The notes beneath the pieces were generated by a model, which saw only the letters and a list, made by a program, of their open reading frames with translations, ran no database searches and was not told where the DNA came from. The translations under genes were made by a program, and so were the position numbers. Shown piece after piece: positions 18,194-26,067 of a stretch of 64,000 bases of DNA; position 1 is the stretch's first letter; each line of letters begins with the position of its first letter. Source of the DNA: an uncultured Pelagibacteraceae bacterium (GTDB lineage: Bacteria; Pseudomonadota; Alphaproteobacteria; Pelagibacterales; Pelagibacteraceae); contig CACADE010000001.1 of the NCBI GenBank assembly GCA_902531175.1, positions 264,289 through 328,288 of the forward strand. The letters are read 5' to 3'.

Positions 18194-19117
18194 TTATCTA
18201 TAACCTTGAGCTGCCCATTTGATTACTTTAGCAGCATTATCAGGAGTAACAAATCCAGGTCCAGTCATAACTACACCAGCAGGCATTGTTCCCCATCTCA
18301 TATACTGAGCAAAAATAGCTATAGGCAAATAACCTTGTAGATATTGTTGTTGGTCAATTAAAAACTCTACTTTTCCTGCAGCAGCAGCTTTTAACATGTT
18401 AGGTGACATATCAAATGTTCCTAATTTAACATTTCCAACTTTACCAGCAGCTTCTAAAGCTTTTAGTGCCGCTTCTCCAGATAAACCAGCTCCTAAAGTT
18501 AGAATAGTGTCATATCCACCACCTAATTTCGCAGCAACAGCTTTTTGAATTTCAGTTGGGTCATTTGATGTTCCAAGAATATCAACAGATCCACCAAATC
18601 CTTTTTTGAAACCTGCACATCTTCTATCAAGCGCTACGTTTCCAACTTCGTGGTTAACACATAAAGCTTTTTTTCCTCCGGCAGCTTTCATTTTTTGTCC
18701 GCCACCAACGCCAGCTTCAAATTCAGTTTGACCTACGTGTGCACTAATTCCTAATGATGCATAGTCATCCGAACCAGAGTTCATAGAAACTACTGGTATA
18801 CCAGCAGCTATTGCTGCTTTAACAGATTTTCCTAATGCAGCTGCATCAGGTAAAGTAATTACAATACCTTTTGGTTTTTGTGATACAGCGTTATCAATTA
18901 GTTTTGCCATTTCAACCATGTCAAAAGTTCCAGGCGCAGTGTATTTGCAAGATACTCCCATATCTTTACATGCAGCATCAACTCCATTCTTAGCTACTGA
19001 CCAAAAAGGGTCATTAGCTTGACCGTGTGAAACAACGATTATATCAACCGACAGTGCTGATACAGACATCATTGCCCATGCAGCAACAGCTAATATAAAG
19101 TTCTTTATTGTTTTCAT
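18194..19117 (-). CDS. periplasmic sugar-binding protein of ABC importer
   Basis: This 307-aa RbsB-type (Peripla_BP_4) binding protein has a signal peptide of about 23 residues (MKTIKNFILAVAAWAMMSVS, cleavage near SALS). The mature part opens with DIIVVSHGQANDPFWSVAKN, where the NDPFW-type motif belongs to sugar-binding members. It captures substrate in the periplasm for the permease and ATPase encoded downstream. A strong Shine-Dalgarno (AGAGAGGAAA, 19124-19133) precedes the start, and a hairpin follows the stop. Sequence alone does not name the sugar; inositol, fructose or ribose are the family choices. Confidence 0.93.
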   Translation of the reverse strand: MKTIKNFILAVAAWAMMSVSALSVDIIVVSHGQANDPFWSVAKNGVDAACKDMGVSCKYTAPGTFDMVEMAKLIDNAVSQKPKGIVITLPDAAALGKSVKAAIAAGIPVVSMNSGSDDYASLGISAHVGQTEFEAGVGGGQKMKAAGGKKALCVNHEVGNVALDRRCAGFKKGFGGSVDILGTSNDPTEIQKAVAAKLGGGYDTILTLGAGLSGEAALKALEAAGKVGNVKLGTFDMSPNMLKAAAAGKVEFLIDQQQYLQGYLPIAIFAQYMRWGTMPAGVVMTGPGFVTPDNAAKVIKWAAQGYR

Positions 19118-19137
19118 TTTTAATTTCCTCTCTTAAA

Positions 19138-19153
19138 TAAAAGTTAACTTTTA
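19138..19153. promoter_or_regulatory. 16-bp perfect palindrome upstream of binding-protein gene
   Basis: TAAAAGTTAACTTTTA is a perfect inverted repeat 20 bases before the start of the minus-strand binding-protein gene. The half TAAAAGTTAA recurs at 26040-26049 in the aldehyde dehydrogenase/iolD divergent promoter. It may be an operator, but AT-rich palindromes arise easily by chance. Confidence 0.25.
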
Positions 19154-19228
19154 AACATTAAAGCTAACATAAATTTATTTAGATTGTAAAGAAGCAGGTT
19201 GTATTCAACCTAAAGTTGATTTTTAATA

Positions 19229-20236
19229 TTATATTTTTTCAAACTTTTTTGATTTTAATGACCGGATAGCACTCTCAGCAATTTGAATTGAAATCTTTCC
19301 ATCAATAAAACCACTTTTAGGTCTTAAATTTGATCTGAATAATTTGGCAAGATCGTTTAACTGTTCTTTGTATGCTTGATCGTATCTTTCTATAAAGAAA
19401 TGTTTAAAGCTTGAGCGTGCATTTGTACTCTTATTAGAATACAAACTAATCTCATTTTCTTTGATATTATCAGAAATAATCATTCCTTTACTTCCAAAGA
19501 GCTCTACTCTTTGATCATATCCAAAACTACAATGTCTGGAATTACTTATAATACATTGAACACCATTTTTTGTTTTCAAAATTGCCGTAGCAAGCTCGAA
19601 ATCTTTAAGTTTATTGAAGTATTTATTAGAAATATTGCTCCCTGTAGCAAATATAGAAACAAATTTATCTTTACCTGCGTAATATCTTGCTAGATCAAAA
19701 TCATGGATCATCATATCTTTAAAAATACCACCTGAGGCTTTTAAATAATTTATAGATGGAGCAGCTGGATCTCTGCTAGTAATAATAATTTTCTCTAGCT
19801 TTCCTATCTTGCCTTTTATTAAATTATTTTTTAGAGAACTATGACCTGGATCGTATCTCCTATTAAATCCAATTTGAATTTTATGATTAAATTTATTTAT
19901 TTTCTTTTCGTAATTTTGAATTTTTTTAAAATTTAAATCTAAAGGTTTTTCACAAAATACTGTTTTATTACTTTTTACGCTTTCATATATAAACTTAAGA
20001 TGAGTTGATGTAGTGGAAGATATAAAAATACAATCAATTTTTTTATCTTTATATGCTATTTGAGGACTTTCAATAATTTGACAATTTAGATTTTTTGAAA
20101 CTTTTTTTGCAAGTTTTTTATTAACATCGAAAATATATTTAAGATTAAAATTTTTATTATTTATTAAATTATTTGCATGCATTAGTCCTATTCTTCCCAA
20201 ACCAAATAATGCTACGTTAATTAAATTTTTACCCAT
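19229..20236 (-). CDS. Gfo/Idh/MocA oxidoreductase, inositol 2-dehydrogenase-like
   Basis: This 335-aa NAD(P)-dependent dehydrogenase has a Rossmann start, NVALFGLGRIGLMHA (residues ~6-20), the family CEKPLDLN block and a C-terminal Gfo/Idh alpha/beta domain. The catalytic region includes KDMMIHDFDLARYY, whose Asp-His pair is typical of IolG (myo-inositol 2-dehydrogenase). With iolE 1.2 kb away, oxidation of inositol or a stereoisomer is the best guess. The start at 20236 (MGKNLINVAL) overlaps the upstream dehydrogenase gene by 16 bases; the longer frame adds nine unconvincing residues. Substrate assignment is inference. Confidence 0.85.
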   Translation of the reverse strand: MGKNLINVALFGLGRIGLMHANNLINNKNFNLKYIFDVNKKLAKKVSKNLNCQIIESPQIAYKDKKIDCIFISSTTSTHLKFIYESVKSNKTVFCEKPLDLNFKKIQNYEKKINKFNHKIQIGFNRRYDPGHSSLKNNLIKGKIGKLEKIIITSRDPAAPSINYLKASGGIFKDMMIHDFDLARYYAGKDKFVSIFATGSNISNKYFNKLKDFELATAILKTKNGVQCIISNSRHCSFGYDQRVELFGSKGMIISDNIKENEISLYSNKSTNARSSFKHFFIERYDQAYKEQLNDLAKLFRSNLRPKSGFIDGKISIQIAESAIRSLKSKKFEKI

Positions 20237-21366
20237 TGTTTTTTTAATGATGATTTCTTGCATGCATCAATGAATTTAGCAGTCTCCAAACCTTCTTCTT
20301 CGTTAGGAAAATAAAATCTTTTTTTTGTATTTGTTTTTAAATATTCAGCAAATTCCTTATATATATTTGCAAAAGCATCTAAATATCCTTCAGGGTGACC
20401 AAATTTTACTCTAGAAAATTTTTTTGAAAAATTTGCCCTTGTATATCCTCTTTCTAAAAACTTTACTGCTCCTTTGCTTGGATTAAATTTTAGATAATTT
20501 GGATCATTTTGAACCCATTCTAAACTTCCTTTAGACCCATATACTCTAATTCTTAAACCATAAACACCACCTTTAGCCGTTACACATGTCCATACAATTC
20601 CTTTAGCACCATTATTAAAATTAACAAAAACCTGTGCGTTATTATCCATATTAACGTCCTTCGAATATTTACTTACATCGGCAATCAGTTTTTCTCCTTT
20701 AAGGCCTGTAATATAAATTGCTAGATGATATGCGTGTGATCCTATTTCATTGAGAACTGCTGATACACCAACAATTTTTTTATCAACTTTCCATTTAAAA
20801 ACCTTTTTTGAATTTGTTTTTGAAATTTTATTACCATCTGTCCAATCCTGAATATATTCAACATTGATATATTCAACTTTTCCAATTTTTCCTTTTTCCA
20901 CTAAATTTTTTGCCTCTCTAACCATTGGATAAGATGAATAGTTGTGAGTCAGTGCATATTTAATTTTTTTGTTATTTTTAATCGCTTTATAAAGTTTTTT
21001 TCCCTGCTCAAGATTTCCAGCAAATGGTTTGTCTGAAATTACATGTATATTTTTTTTTATAAAATTCTCTGCAATAATTTGATGACTTGATGGTGGAGTC
21101 ATTATTGCTACAACATTAATACCATCTTTTCTTTTCGCTTCTTTTTCAGACATCTCCTTGTAATTTGAATAACATCTAGATTTATCTAAACCTATACTTT
21201 GCCCAAATTTCCTAGATTTATCAACACTTCTAGAAAATACCCCTGCAACGATTTCATATTTGTCATCATATCTAGATGAAATTCTATGAACATGCCCGAT
21301 CCAAGATCCAGGTCCACCTCCAACAATTCCAAGTTTAAATTTTTTAGGTTTAATTTTTTGAAGCAT
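20221..21366 (-). CDS. Gfo/Idh/MocA oxidoreductase
   Basis: A 381-aa dehydrogenase of the Gfo/Idh/MocA family. The N-terminal Rossmann fold has LGIVGGGPGSWIGHVHRIS, a longer loop than usual. The normal EKP motif is DKP (ISDKPFAGN). The C-terminal half has NEIGSHAYHLA, a catalytic His region seen in sugar and inositol dehydrogenases. It lies upstream of, and overlaps, a second dehydrogenase of the same family, so the pair probably acts on successive or isomeric substrates. It is divergent from iolE with 26 bases between starts. The exact substrate is unknown. Confidence 0.82.
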   Translation of the reverse strand: MLQKIKPKKFKLGIVGGGPGSWIGHVHRISSRYDDKYEIVAGVFSRSVDKSRKFGQSIGLDKSRCYSNYKEMSEKEAKRKDGINVVAIMTPPSSHQIIAENFIKKNIHVISDKPFAGNLEQGKKLYKAIKNNKKIKYALTHNYSSYPMVREAKNLVEKGKIGKVEYINVEYIQDWTDGNKISKTNSKKVFKWKVDKKIVGVSAVLNEIGSHAYHLAIYITGLKGEKLIADVSKYSKDVNMDNNAQVFVNFNNGAKGIVWTCVTAKGGVYGLRIRVYGSKGSLEWVQNDPNYLKFNPSKGAVKFLERGYTRANFSKKFSRVKFGHPEGYLDAFANIYKEFAEYLKTNTKKRFYFPNEEEGLETAKFIDACKKSSLKKQWVKI

Positions 21367-21392
21367 CTAATATCATAACAAAACTATTATTT

Positions 21393-22295
21393 ATGTCAGT
21401 AAAATTAGGTATAGCCCCAATAGCTTGGAGCAATGATGACATGCCTGAGCTTGGTGGTGATACTCCGCTTGAACAATGTCTTTCCGAAGCTAGTGAAGCA
21501 GGATTTAAAGGAATAGAGTCTGGTGGAAAATTTCCAAAAACATCAAAAGAATTAATTCCCATATTAAATAAATATAATTTAAAATTATGCTCAGGTTGGT
21601 ATGGAGCAAATTTAAGAAAAAATACTTTTGAGGAGGAAAAATTAAAAATTCAAAACCAATTGAAACTATTTCAAGATTGTAAAGCGCCCTGCATGGTTTT
21701 TGCCGAAGTTTATGGTTCTATTCAAGGTGATCCAAATATAAATTTGTCTAAAAGACCTAGAATGGATTTAGACGAGACTAAAAAATATTATAAAAAAATT
21801 TCAGAAATGGGAAAATATCTAGAGGATCAGGACATGCCTCTTGCTTACCATCATCATATGGGAACTTGCATTGAAAGTGAAGAGGATACAAGAAGATTAT
21901 TAGAAAACACAGATGGTAGTGTCAAACTAACTTTAGATACTGGACACATGTTATTTGCAAAAGGGGATAGTTTGAAAATTTATAAAGAATTTAAAGAAAG
22001 AATAATTCATATACATTGCAAAGATATTAGAAAAAATGTTTTAGATAATTCGTTAAATCACGATTATAGTTTTAGACAGGCTTTTTTAGAAGGAGCCTTC
22101 ACTGTTCCAGGAGATGGTTGTATTGATTACAAACCTTTTTTTGACTTGTTAAAAGAACAAAATTATTCTGGATGGTTAGTTGTAGAAGCGGAGCAAGATC
22201 CCGCAAAAGCAAATCCTTTTGAATATGCTAAAATTGGATACAAATATCTAATTGAGACTTTAAAAAGCGCAAATTTAGAAATTGAAAATAATTAG
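21393..22295 (+). CDS. iolE: myo-inosose-2 dehydratase
   Basis: IolE removes water from scyllo-inosose (2-keto-myo-inositol) to give the trihydroxycyclohexanedione, the second step of inositol catabolism. The 300-aa TIM barrel carries the diagnostic N-terminus GIAPIAWSNDDMPELGGDTP, then LEQCLSEASEAGFKGIESG, and metal-ligand regions LAYHHHMGTC, LTLDTGHM and HIHCKDIR. It belongs to the AP-endonuclease-2/xylose-isomerase-like superfamily and has the full family length. The next enzyme of the pathway, IolD, is encoded on the same strand at 26068. It converges with the membrane-anchored unknown gene, whose stop is the next base. Confidence 0.92.
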   Translation: MSVKLGIAPIAWSNDDMPELGGDTPLEQCLSEASEAGFKGIESGGKFPKTSKELIPILNKYNLKLCSGWYGANLRKNTFEEEKLKIQNQLKLFQDCKAPCMVFAEVYGSIQGDPNINLSKRPRMDLDETKKYYKKISEMGKYLEDQDMPLAYHHHMGTCIESEEDTRRLLENTDGSVKLTLDTGHMLFAKGDSLKIYKEFKERIIHIHCKDIRKNVLDNSLNHDYSFRQAFLEGAFTVPGDGCIDYKPFFDLLKEQNYSGWLVVEAEQDPAKANPFEYAKIGYKYLIETLKSANLEIENN

Positions 22296-22796
22296 CTATC
22301 TATATAAAGAAGTTAATTCATTATTACCAGCAGCCACACATGGAGATTTAAAACAAGTACCAACAATCCATTCTGATCCTGGTTCTGCTAGAAAATTTGA
22401 TGACATTATAAAAATAACACCCATTTCTACTGACTGGCCAGCTTTTCCTTCTGCTTTTATTCTCGGGTCAGGGTCTGTTTTAACTTTATTGTCATCTGAA
22501 AATGGATTTTCAATTTTAAGATTATCATTTATGTGATTAACAACCTTTTCAGCTATCCATTCAGCATTACATGGATCACCCCAAACTGTTATCTTCCCTT
22601 CATCATTATTTCCACAATTATTAATTTCGCCATTAATAAAATCGACAACTTTTTTATGATTTTCTTTTACTAAATTTGCACGAGCTTCAACTTCAGGCCT
22701 TGTACTCGCTGTCCATATCAACATTCCTACAACATAAACAGCTGATATAATGATAATAAACTCTAACAATCCAAAATTTTTTAAATTTAAGCTCAT
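22296..22796 (-). CDS. unknown protein with N-terminal membrane helix (pilin-like layout)
   Basis: A 166-aa protein that I cannot assign. Residues ~8-28 form one hydrophobic helix (FGLLEFIIIISAVYVVGMLI), followed by a charged helix-prone stretch and a soluble domain with two Cys in GKITVWGDPC and its surroundings and a late pair in GTCFKSPC. The short N-terminus, the Glu inside the hydrophobic helix and the Cys-bounded C-terminal loop resemble type IV pilin-like proteins, but the classical G|FTLIE cleavage site is not intact. It overlaps the stop of the 2-hydroxyacid dehydrogenase gene by 4 bases, so it is co-translated with a metabolic gene. A single-pass periplasmic-facing protein is the safe description. 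Confidence 0.7.
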   Translation of the reverse strand: MSLNLKNFGLLEFIIIISAVYVVGMLIWTASTRPEVEARANLVKENHKKVVDFINGEINNCGNNDEGKITVWGDPCNAEWIAEKVVNHINDNLKIENPFSDDNKVKTDPDPRIKAEGKAGQSVEMGVIFIMSSNFLAEPGSEWIVGTCFKSPCVAAGNNELTSLYR

Positions 22797-23752
22797 GAGA
22801 TTTTTACTATTTTTGACTTTTCCAATTTATTATCAAAAAAATCAATAATATTTTGGACTGTTTCAATACCCATTCTAGACAAACATTCTTCGGTAAATAC
22901 CGCTGAATGAGGGCTTAAAAATGCTTTCTCATTTTTTAGCAATGGATTATCTAAAGATGGAGGCTCCTTTTCAAAAACATCAAGCCCTGCACCAAAAATT
23001 AAATTTTCATTTAAAGCCTTATTAAGATCTTCCTCATTAATAATACCACCTCTTGCAGCATTTATTAAAATACAATTTTTTTTCATTTTTTTTATCATTT
23101 CATAATTGATTAAATGTTTTGTATTTTCGTTTAAAGGCATATGAATTGAAATTGCATCCATTTTATTTAAACTCTCATTTAAATCATTAATTTTAGTGCC
23201 ACCAGCTTTTTTAATTTCCTCTTCGCTGACAAAAGGATCATAAACAAAAATGTTCATTTCTAAACCCTTACATTTTTTAAGTAAGCATTTTCCAATACGA
23301 CCAAAACCTGCAATTAAGATACTTTTATTCCATAACTCAATTGTTTTAGGAAGCTTAGTTCTATCGCTGAAGTTTCCAGTTTTTACAGTCTCGTTGTACA
23401 TATTATTTCTTTTTGCGATGCTGAATAGCATGAATAAAACATGTTCTGCTACAGCTTGAGCATTTGCTGTAGCTGTTATTGCTAATGTGATATTGTTTTG
23501 CTTGGTTGCTTCAAGATCTATGTTGTCATAGCCTACACCATGTCTAGATATCACTTTTAAATTCTTAGCCAAGTCTATGATTTCTTTTGACAATTTAGAT
23601 GTTCTAATACTTATTGCATCACAGTCTTTTATTTTATCTTTCAAAAATTCTGTATCTGTATTGTCTACAACTTCAAATTCAAAATTTTTATTTACTTTTA
23701 GTAAATCAATACCGTGATTATGTATCGATCCTATTATTAAGATTTTTTTCAT
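22793..23752 (-). CDS. D-isomer-specific 2-hydroxyacid dehydrogenase
   Basis: This 319-aa NAD-dependent dehydrogenase belongs to the SerA/GhrB family. A catalytic-domain start (MKKILIIGSIHNHGIDLL) is followed by the Rossmann segment ILIAGFGRIGKCLL, then Arg in NAARGGIINEEDL, Glu in FEKEPP and His in LSPHSAVFT, the Arg-Glu-His catalytic set. It lacks the C-terminal ACT or regulatory domain of SerA. Likely substrates are 2-ketoacids or hydroxypyruvate/glyoxylate arising in sugar-acid breakdown; the exact one is unknown. It sits in a minus-strand run downstream of an HpaI-type aldolase gene (24 bases), with which it probably shares a transcript. Confidence 0.88.
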   Translation of the reverse strand: MKKILIIGSIHNHGIDLLKVNKNFEFEVVDNTDTEFLKDKIKDCDAISIRTSKLSKEIIDLAKNLKVISRHGVGYDNIDLEATKQNNITLAITATANAQAVAEHVLFMLFSIAKRNNMYNETVKTGNFSDRTKLPKTIELWNKSILIAGFGRIGKCLLKKCKGLEMNIFVYDPFVSEEEIKKAGGTKINDLNESLNKMDAISIHMPLNENTKHLINYEMIKKMKKNCILINAARGGIINEEDLNKALNENLIFGAGLDVFEKEPPSLDNPLLKNEKAFLSPHSAVFTEECLSRMGIETVQNIIDFFDNKLEKSKIVKIS

Positions 23753-23776
23753 TCGTAAAAGTTTATACTTTATTTA

Positions 23777-24568
23777 TTAATAAGCTTTAGATAATTCTGA
23801 TTTCACTGTGCCTTTTAAATTTTCAACTGTATTTTTTGCACCCGCACTTATAAATCTGGAGTCTGCTCCAACTGTTACAAATTGAAAACCTTTTTCAATC
23901 ATTTTTTTTGCATAGTCAGTACTTCCGTTATGAATTCCAGCAAATATATTGTTTTTTTTTGCATGCTCTAATATTCTAAGTATTTCTGAATAAGCTTTAG
24001 TATCCTCACCTTTGTCAAAACCAGGCTTTTCTCCTATAGCCAAACTTAAATCAGCAGGCCCTATGTAGATACCATCAAGGCCTGGGGTACTCATAATTTC
24101 ATCAAGATTTTCTAAAGCTTCTTTAGTTTCAATCATAGCCATTTTTAATATTTCATCGTTTGCATGATCTCCATAATCAGGCCCTCCATAGATTAACCCT
24201 CTCATTGGACCAAAACTTCTATATCCATGTGGTGGATATTTACATGCTTGAACAAATCTTTCTGCTTCTTTCCGATTACTAACCATTGGGCAAATGATTC
24301 CATAACATCCAGCATCTAAAATTTTCATAATTTGACCAGGTTCATTCCAGTTAACTCTTGCCAAAGGTACGACTTCTGTCGCTGAAATCACTTGCATCAT
24401 TGGCATTGCATTTGTGTAATCAACCAGCCCGTGTTGCATATCAATTGTTAATGAGTCCCATCCTTGTTGAGCCATTGTTTCTGCTGAAACAGTACTTGGA
24501 ATTTGTAACCAACCATTGATTACAGCTTCGCCATTTTTAATTATTTCTTTGGCTTTATTTTTTCTCAT
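23777..24568 (-). CDS. HpcH/HpaI-family class II aldolase (2-keto-3-deoxy-acid aldolase type)
   Basis: This metal-dependent aldolase family splits 2-keto-3-deoxy or 4-hydroxy-2-keto acids into pyruvate and an aldehyde (HpaI, GarL, RhmA). The 263-aa protein shows the catalytic His46 in DMQHGLVD, Arg71 in LARVNW, metal ligand Glu147 in MIETKEA and Asp173 in IGPADLS. The GYRSFGPMRG block is the usual substrate-loop region. The aldehyde dehydrogenase encoded 4 bases upstream is the obvious partner to oxidise the aldehyde product (for example lactaldehyde or glycolaldehyde); that pairing is inference. Confidence 0.9.
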   Translation of the reverse strand: MRKNKAKEIIKNGEAVINGWLQIPSTVSAETMAQQGWDSLTIDMQHGLVDYTNAMPMMQVISATEVVPLARVNWNEPGQIMKILDAGCYGIICPMVSNRKEAERFVQACKYPPHGYRSFGPMRGLIYGGPDYGDHANDEILKMAMIETKEALENLDEIMSTPGLDGIYIGPADLSLAIGEKPGFDKGEDTKAYSEILRILEHAKKNNIFAGIHNGSTDYAKKMIEKGFQFVTVGADSRFISAGAKNTVENLKGTVKSELSKAY

Positions 24569-24572
24569 TTAC

Positions 24573-26015
24573 TCAGGTTTTTAGACCCATATGGGTATAC
24601 TTTATATTAAGGTAATCTTTTATAGCCATAGATCCACCTTCACGACCGTAACCAGTTTGTTTTATTCCACCGAATGGAGCTTCAGCAACTGCAACTGCAG
24701 CTGTATTTACTGCTACACAACCGGTTTCCATCATCTCTGAAGCTCTATTAGCTTTGTCCATTGAGTTTGTATATAAATAGCTACAAAGTCCCAGGTCATT
24801 ATTATTTGCTCTCTCTACTACTTCGTCAAAATCCTTGAAAGTTAAAACAGGCACTAAGGGACCAAAAGGTTCTTCTTTCATAATTGTAAAATTGTCCTGC
24901 ACTTCATCAAATACAGTTGGTTCAAAATAATAACCTTTATTAAATCCTGAAGGTCTACCCCCACCTAAAACAACTTTTGCGCCTTCACTCTTTGTCGTTT
25001 CAACTAATTTTTCAATCTCCTCCAAACGTTTTGCTGTTGTTAAAGGTCCTAAGTCAGTACCTTCATCCATACCATTTCCAATTTTTAATTTTTTTGCTCT
25101 ATCTACGAAAGCATTTATAAATTCTTCTTTTCTTGTTTCTTGAATGTAAAACCTATTTGGGGATATACAAACTTGACCATTGTTACGAAATTTTGCTGTT
25201 ATTGCCATATCTGCAACTTTATTCATGTCAACATCGTCAAATACTATAAATGGAGAATGACCACTTAATTCCATTGTAACTCTTTGAACTTTATCTGCAG
25301 CTTTTTTAAGTATTAATTTTCCAACACGTGTTGAGCCAGTTATAGAAACTTTTTTTATTATATCTGATTCAAGTAATTCATTTGATATTTCAGCAGGGTC
25401 TCCAGATAATAAATTGACTACTCCATCAGGTACTCCAGCATCTTTACAAATATTTACAAGTTCCATAACTGCTCCAGGCGTAATTACATCTGGTTTACAA
25501 ATAACTGAACAACCAGCAGCCAGTGCAGTTGAAATTTTTCTAGATGCTAAAACTATGGGAAAATTCCATGGCACAAGTGCTGCTACAACACCTACTGGCT
25601 GATAGTAAACATGAACTCTTGTTTCTGGAAATCGACTTTGTAATGTTTCACCATAAATTCTCTTAGTTTCTTCTGCATTCCATTCAAATATATCTGCTCC
25701 ACCACCAACTTCTCCAATTGCTTCTTTGAGAGGTTTTCCAACTTCAAGTGTAAGCCATTTAGCTAATACATCTTTTCTTTCACGCATCAAATCTGCAATT
25801 TTTCTTATTACATAAGACCTCTGCCATGGAGTGGTATTTTTCCAAGTTTCGAGTCCTTTCTCTGCTGATTTTAATGCTTTTTGAACGTCAACAGAGGACG
25901 CTTTTGATGCTTCTCCTAAAACTTCTTCTGTTGCTGGATTGATAACTTTATAAGTTTCTTTTTTTTCTGCTTGTTGCCACTGACCATCAATGAATTGACC
26001 AAAATTGCTATACAT
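24573..26015 (-). CDS. NAD(P)-dependent aldehyde dehydrogenase (GabD/AldA-like)
   Basis: This 480-aa aldehyde dehydrogenase oxidises an aldehyde to the acid with NAD(P). The catalytic Cys283 lies in NNGQVCISPNRF and the general base Glu249 in TMELSGHSPF; PWNFPIVLASRK is the cofactor-binding start and GSTRVG the Rossmann Gly motif. Similarity in these blocks is closest to succinate-semialdehyde and lactaldehyde dehydrogenases; it lacks the methylmalonate-semialdehyde (IolA) hallmarks. It is the first gene of an aldehyde dehydrogenase-aldolase-dehydrogenase-unknown operon on the minus strand, divergent from iolD with 52 bases between starts. Confidence 0.92.
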   Translation of the reverse strand: MYSNFGQFIDGQWQQAEKKETYKVINPATEEVLGEASKASSVDVQKALKSAEKGLETWKNTTPWQRSYVIRKIADLMRERKDVLAKWLTLEVGKPLKEAIGEVGGGADIFEWNAEETKRIYGETLQSRFPETRVHVYYQPVGVVAALVPWNFPIVLASRKISTALAAGCSVICKPDVITPGAVMELVNICKDAGVPDGVVNLLSGDPAEISNELLESDIIKKVSITGSTRVGKLILKKAADKVQRVTMELSGHSPFIVFDDVDMNKVADMAITAKFRNNGQVCISPNRFYIQETRKEEFINAFVDRAKKLKIGNGMDEGTDLGPLTTAKRLEEIEKLVETTKSEGAKVVLGGGRPSGFNKGYYFEPTVFDEVQDNFTIMKEEPFGPLVPVLTFKDFDEVVERANNNDLGLCSYLYTNSMDKANRASEMMETGCVAVNTAAVAVAEAPFGGIKQTGYGREGGSMAIKDYLNIKYTHMGLKT

Positions 26016-26067
26016 ATTTTTTAAATTGTGTTTAATTGTTAAAAGTTAAAGATTTATATATAGAATA

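Noticed and set aside
19196..19211. Small hairpin AGGTTG-TATT-CAACCT between a dehydrogenase gene and the sugar-binding-protein gene
   Set aside because: Only 6 bp of stem and no U-run on the minus strand; too weak to call a terminator.
22282..22536. 84-codon plus-strand frame opposite the pilin-like gene
   Set aside because: Overlaps both iolE and the minus-strand gene, low-information sequence, no ribosome site.
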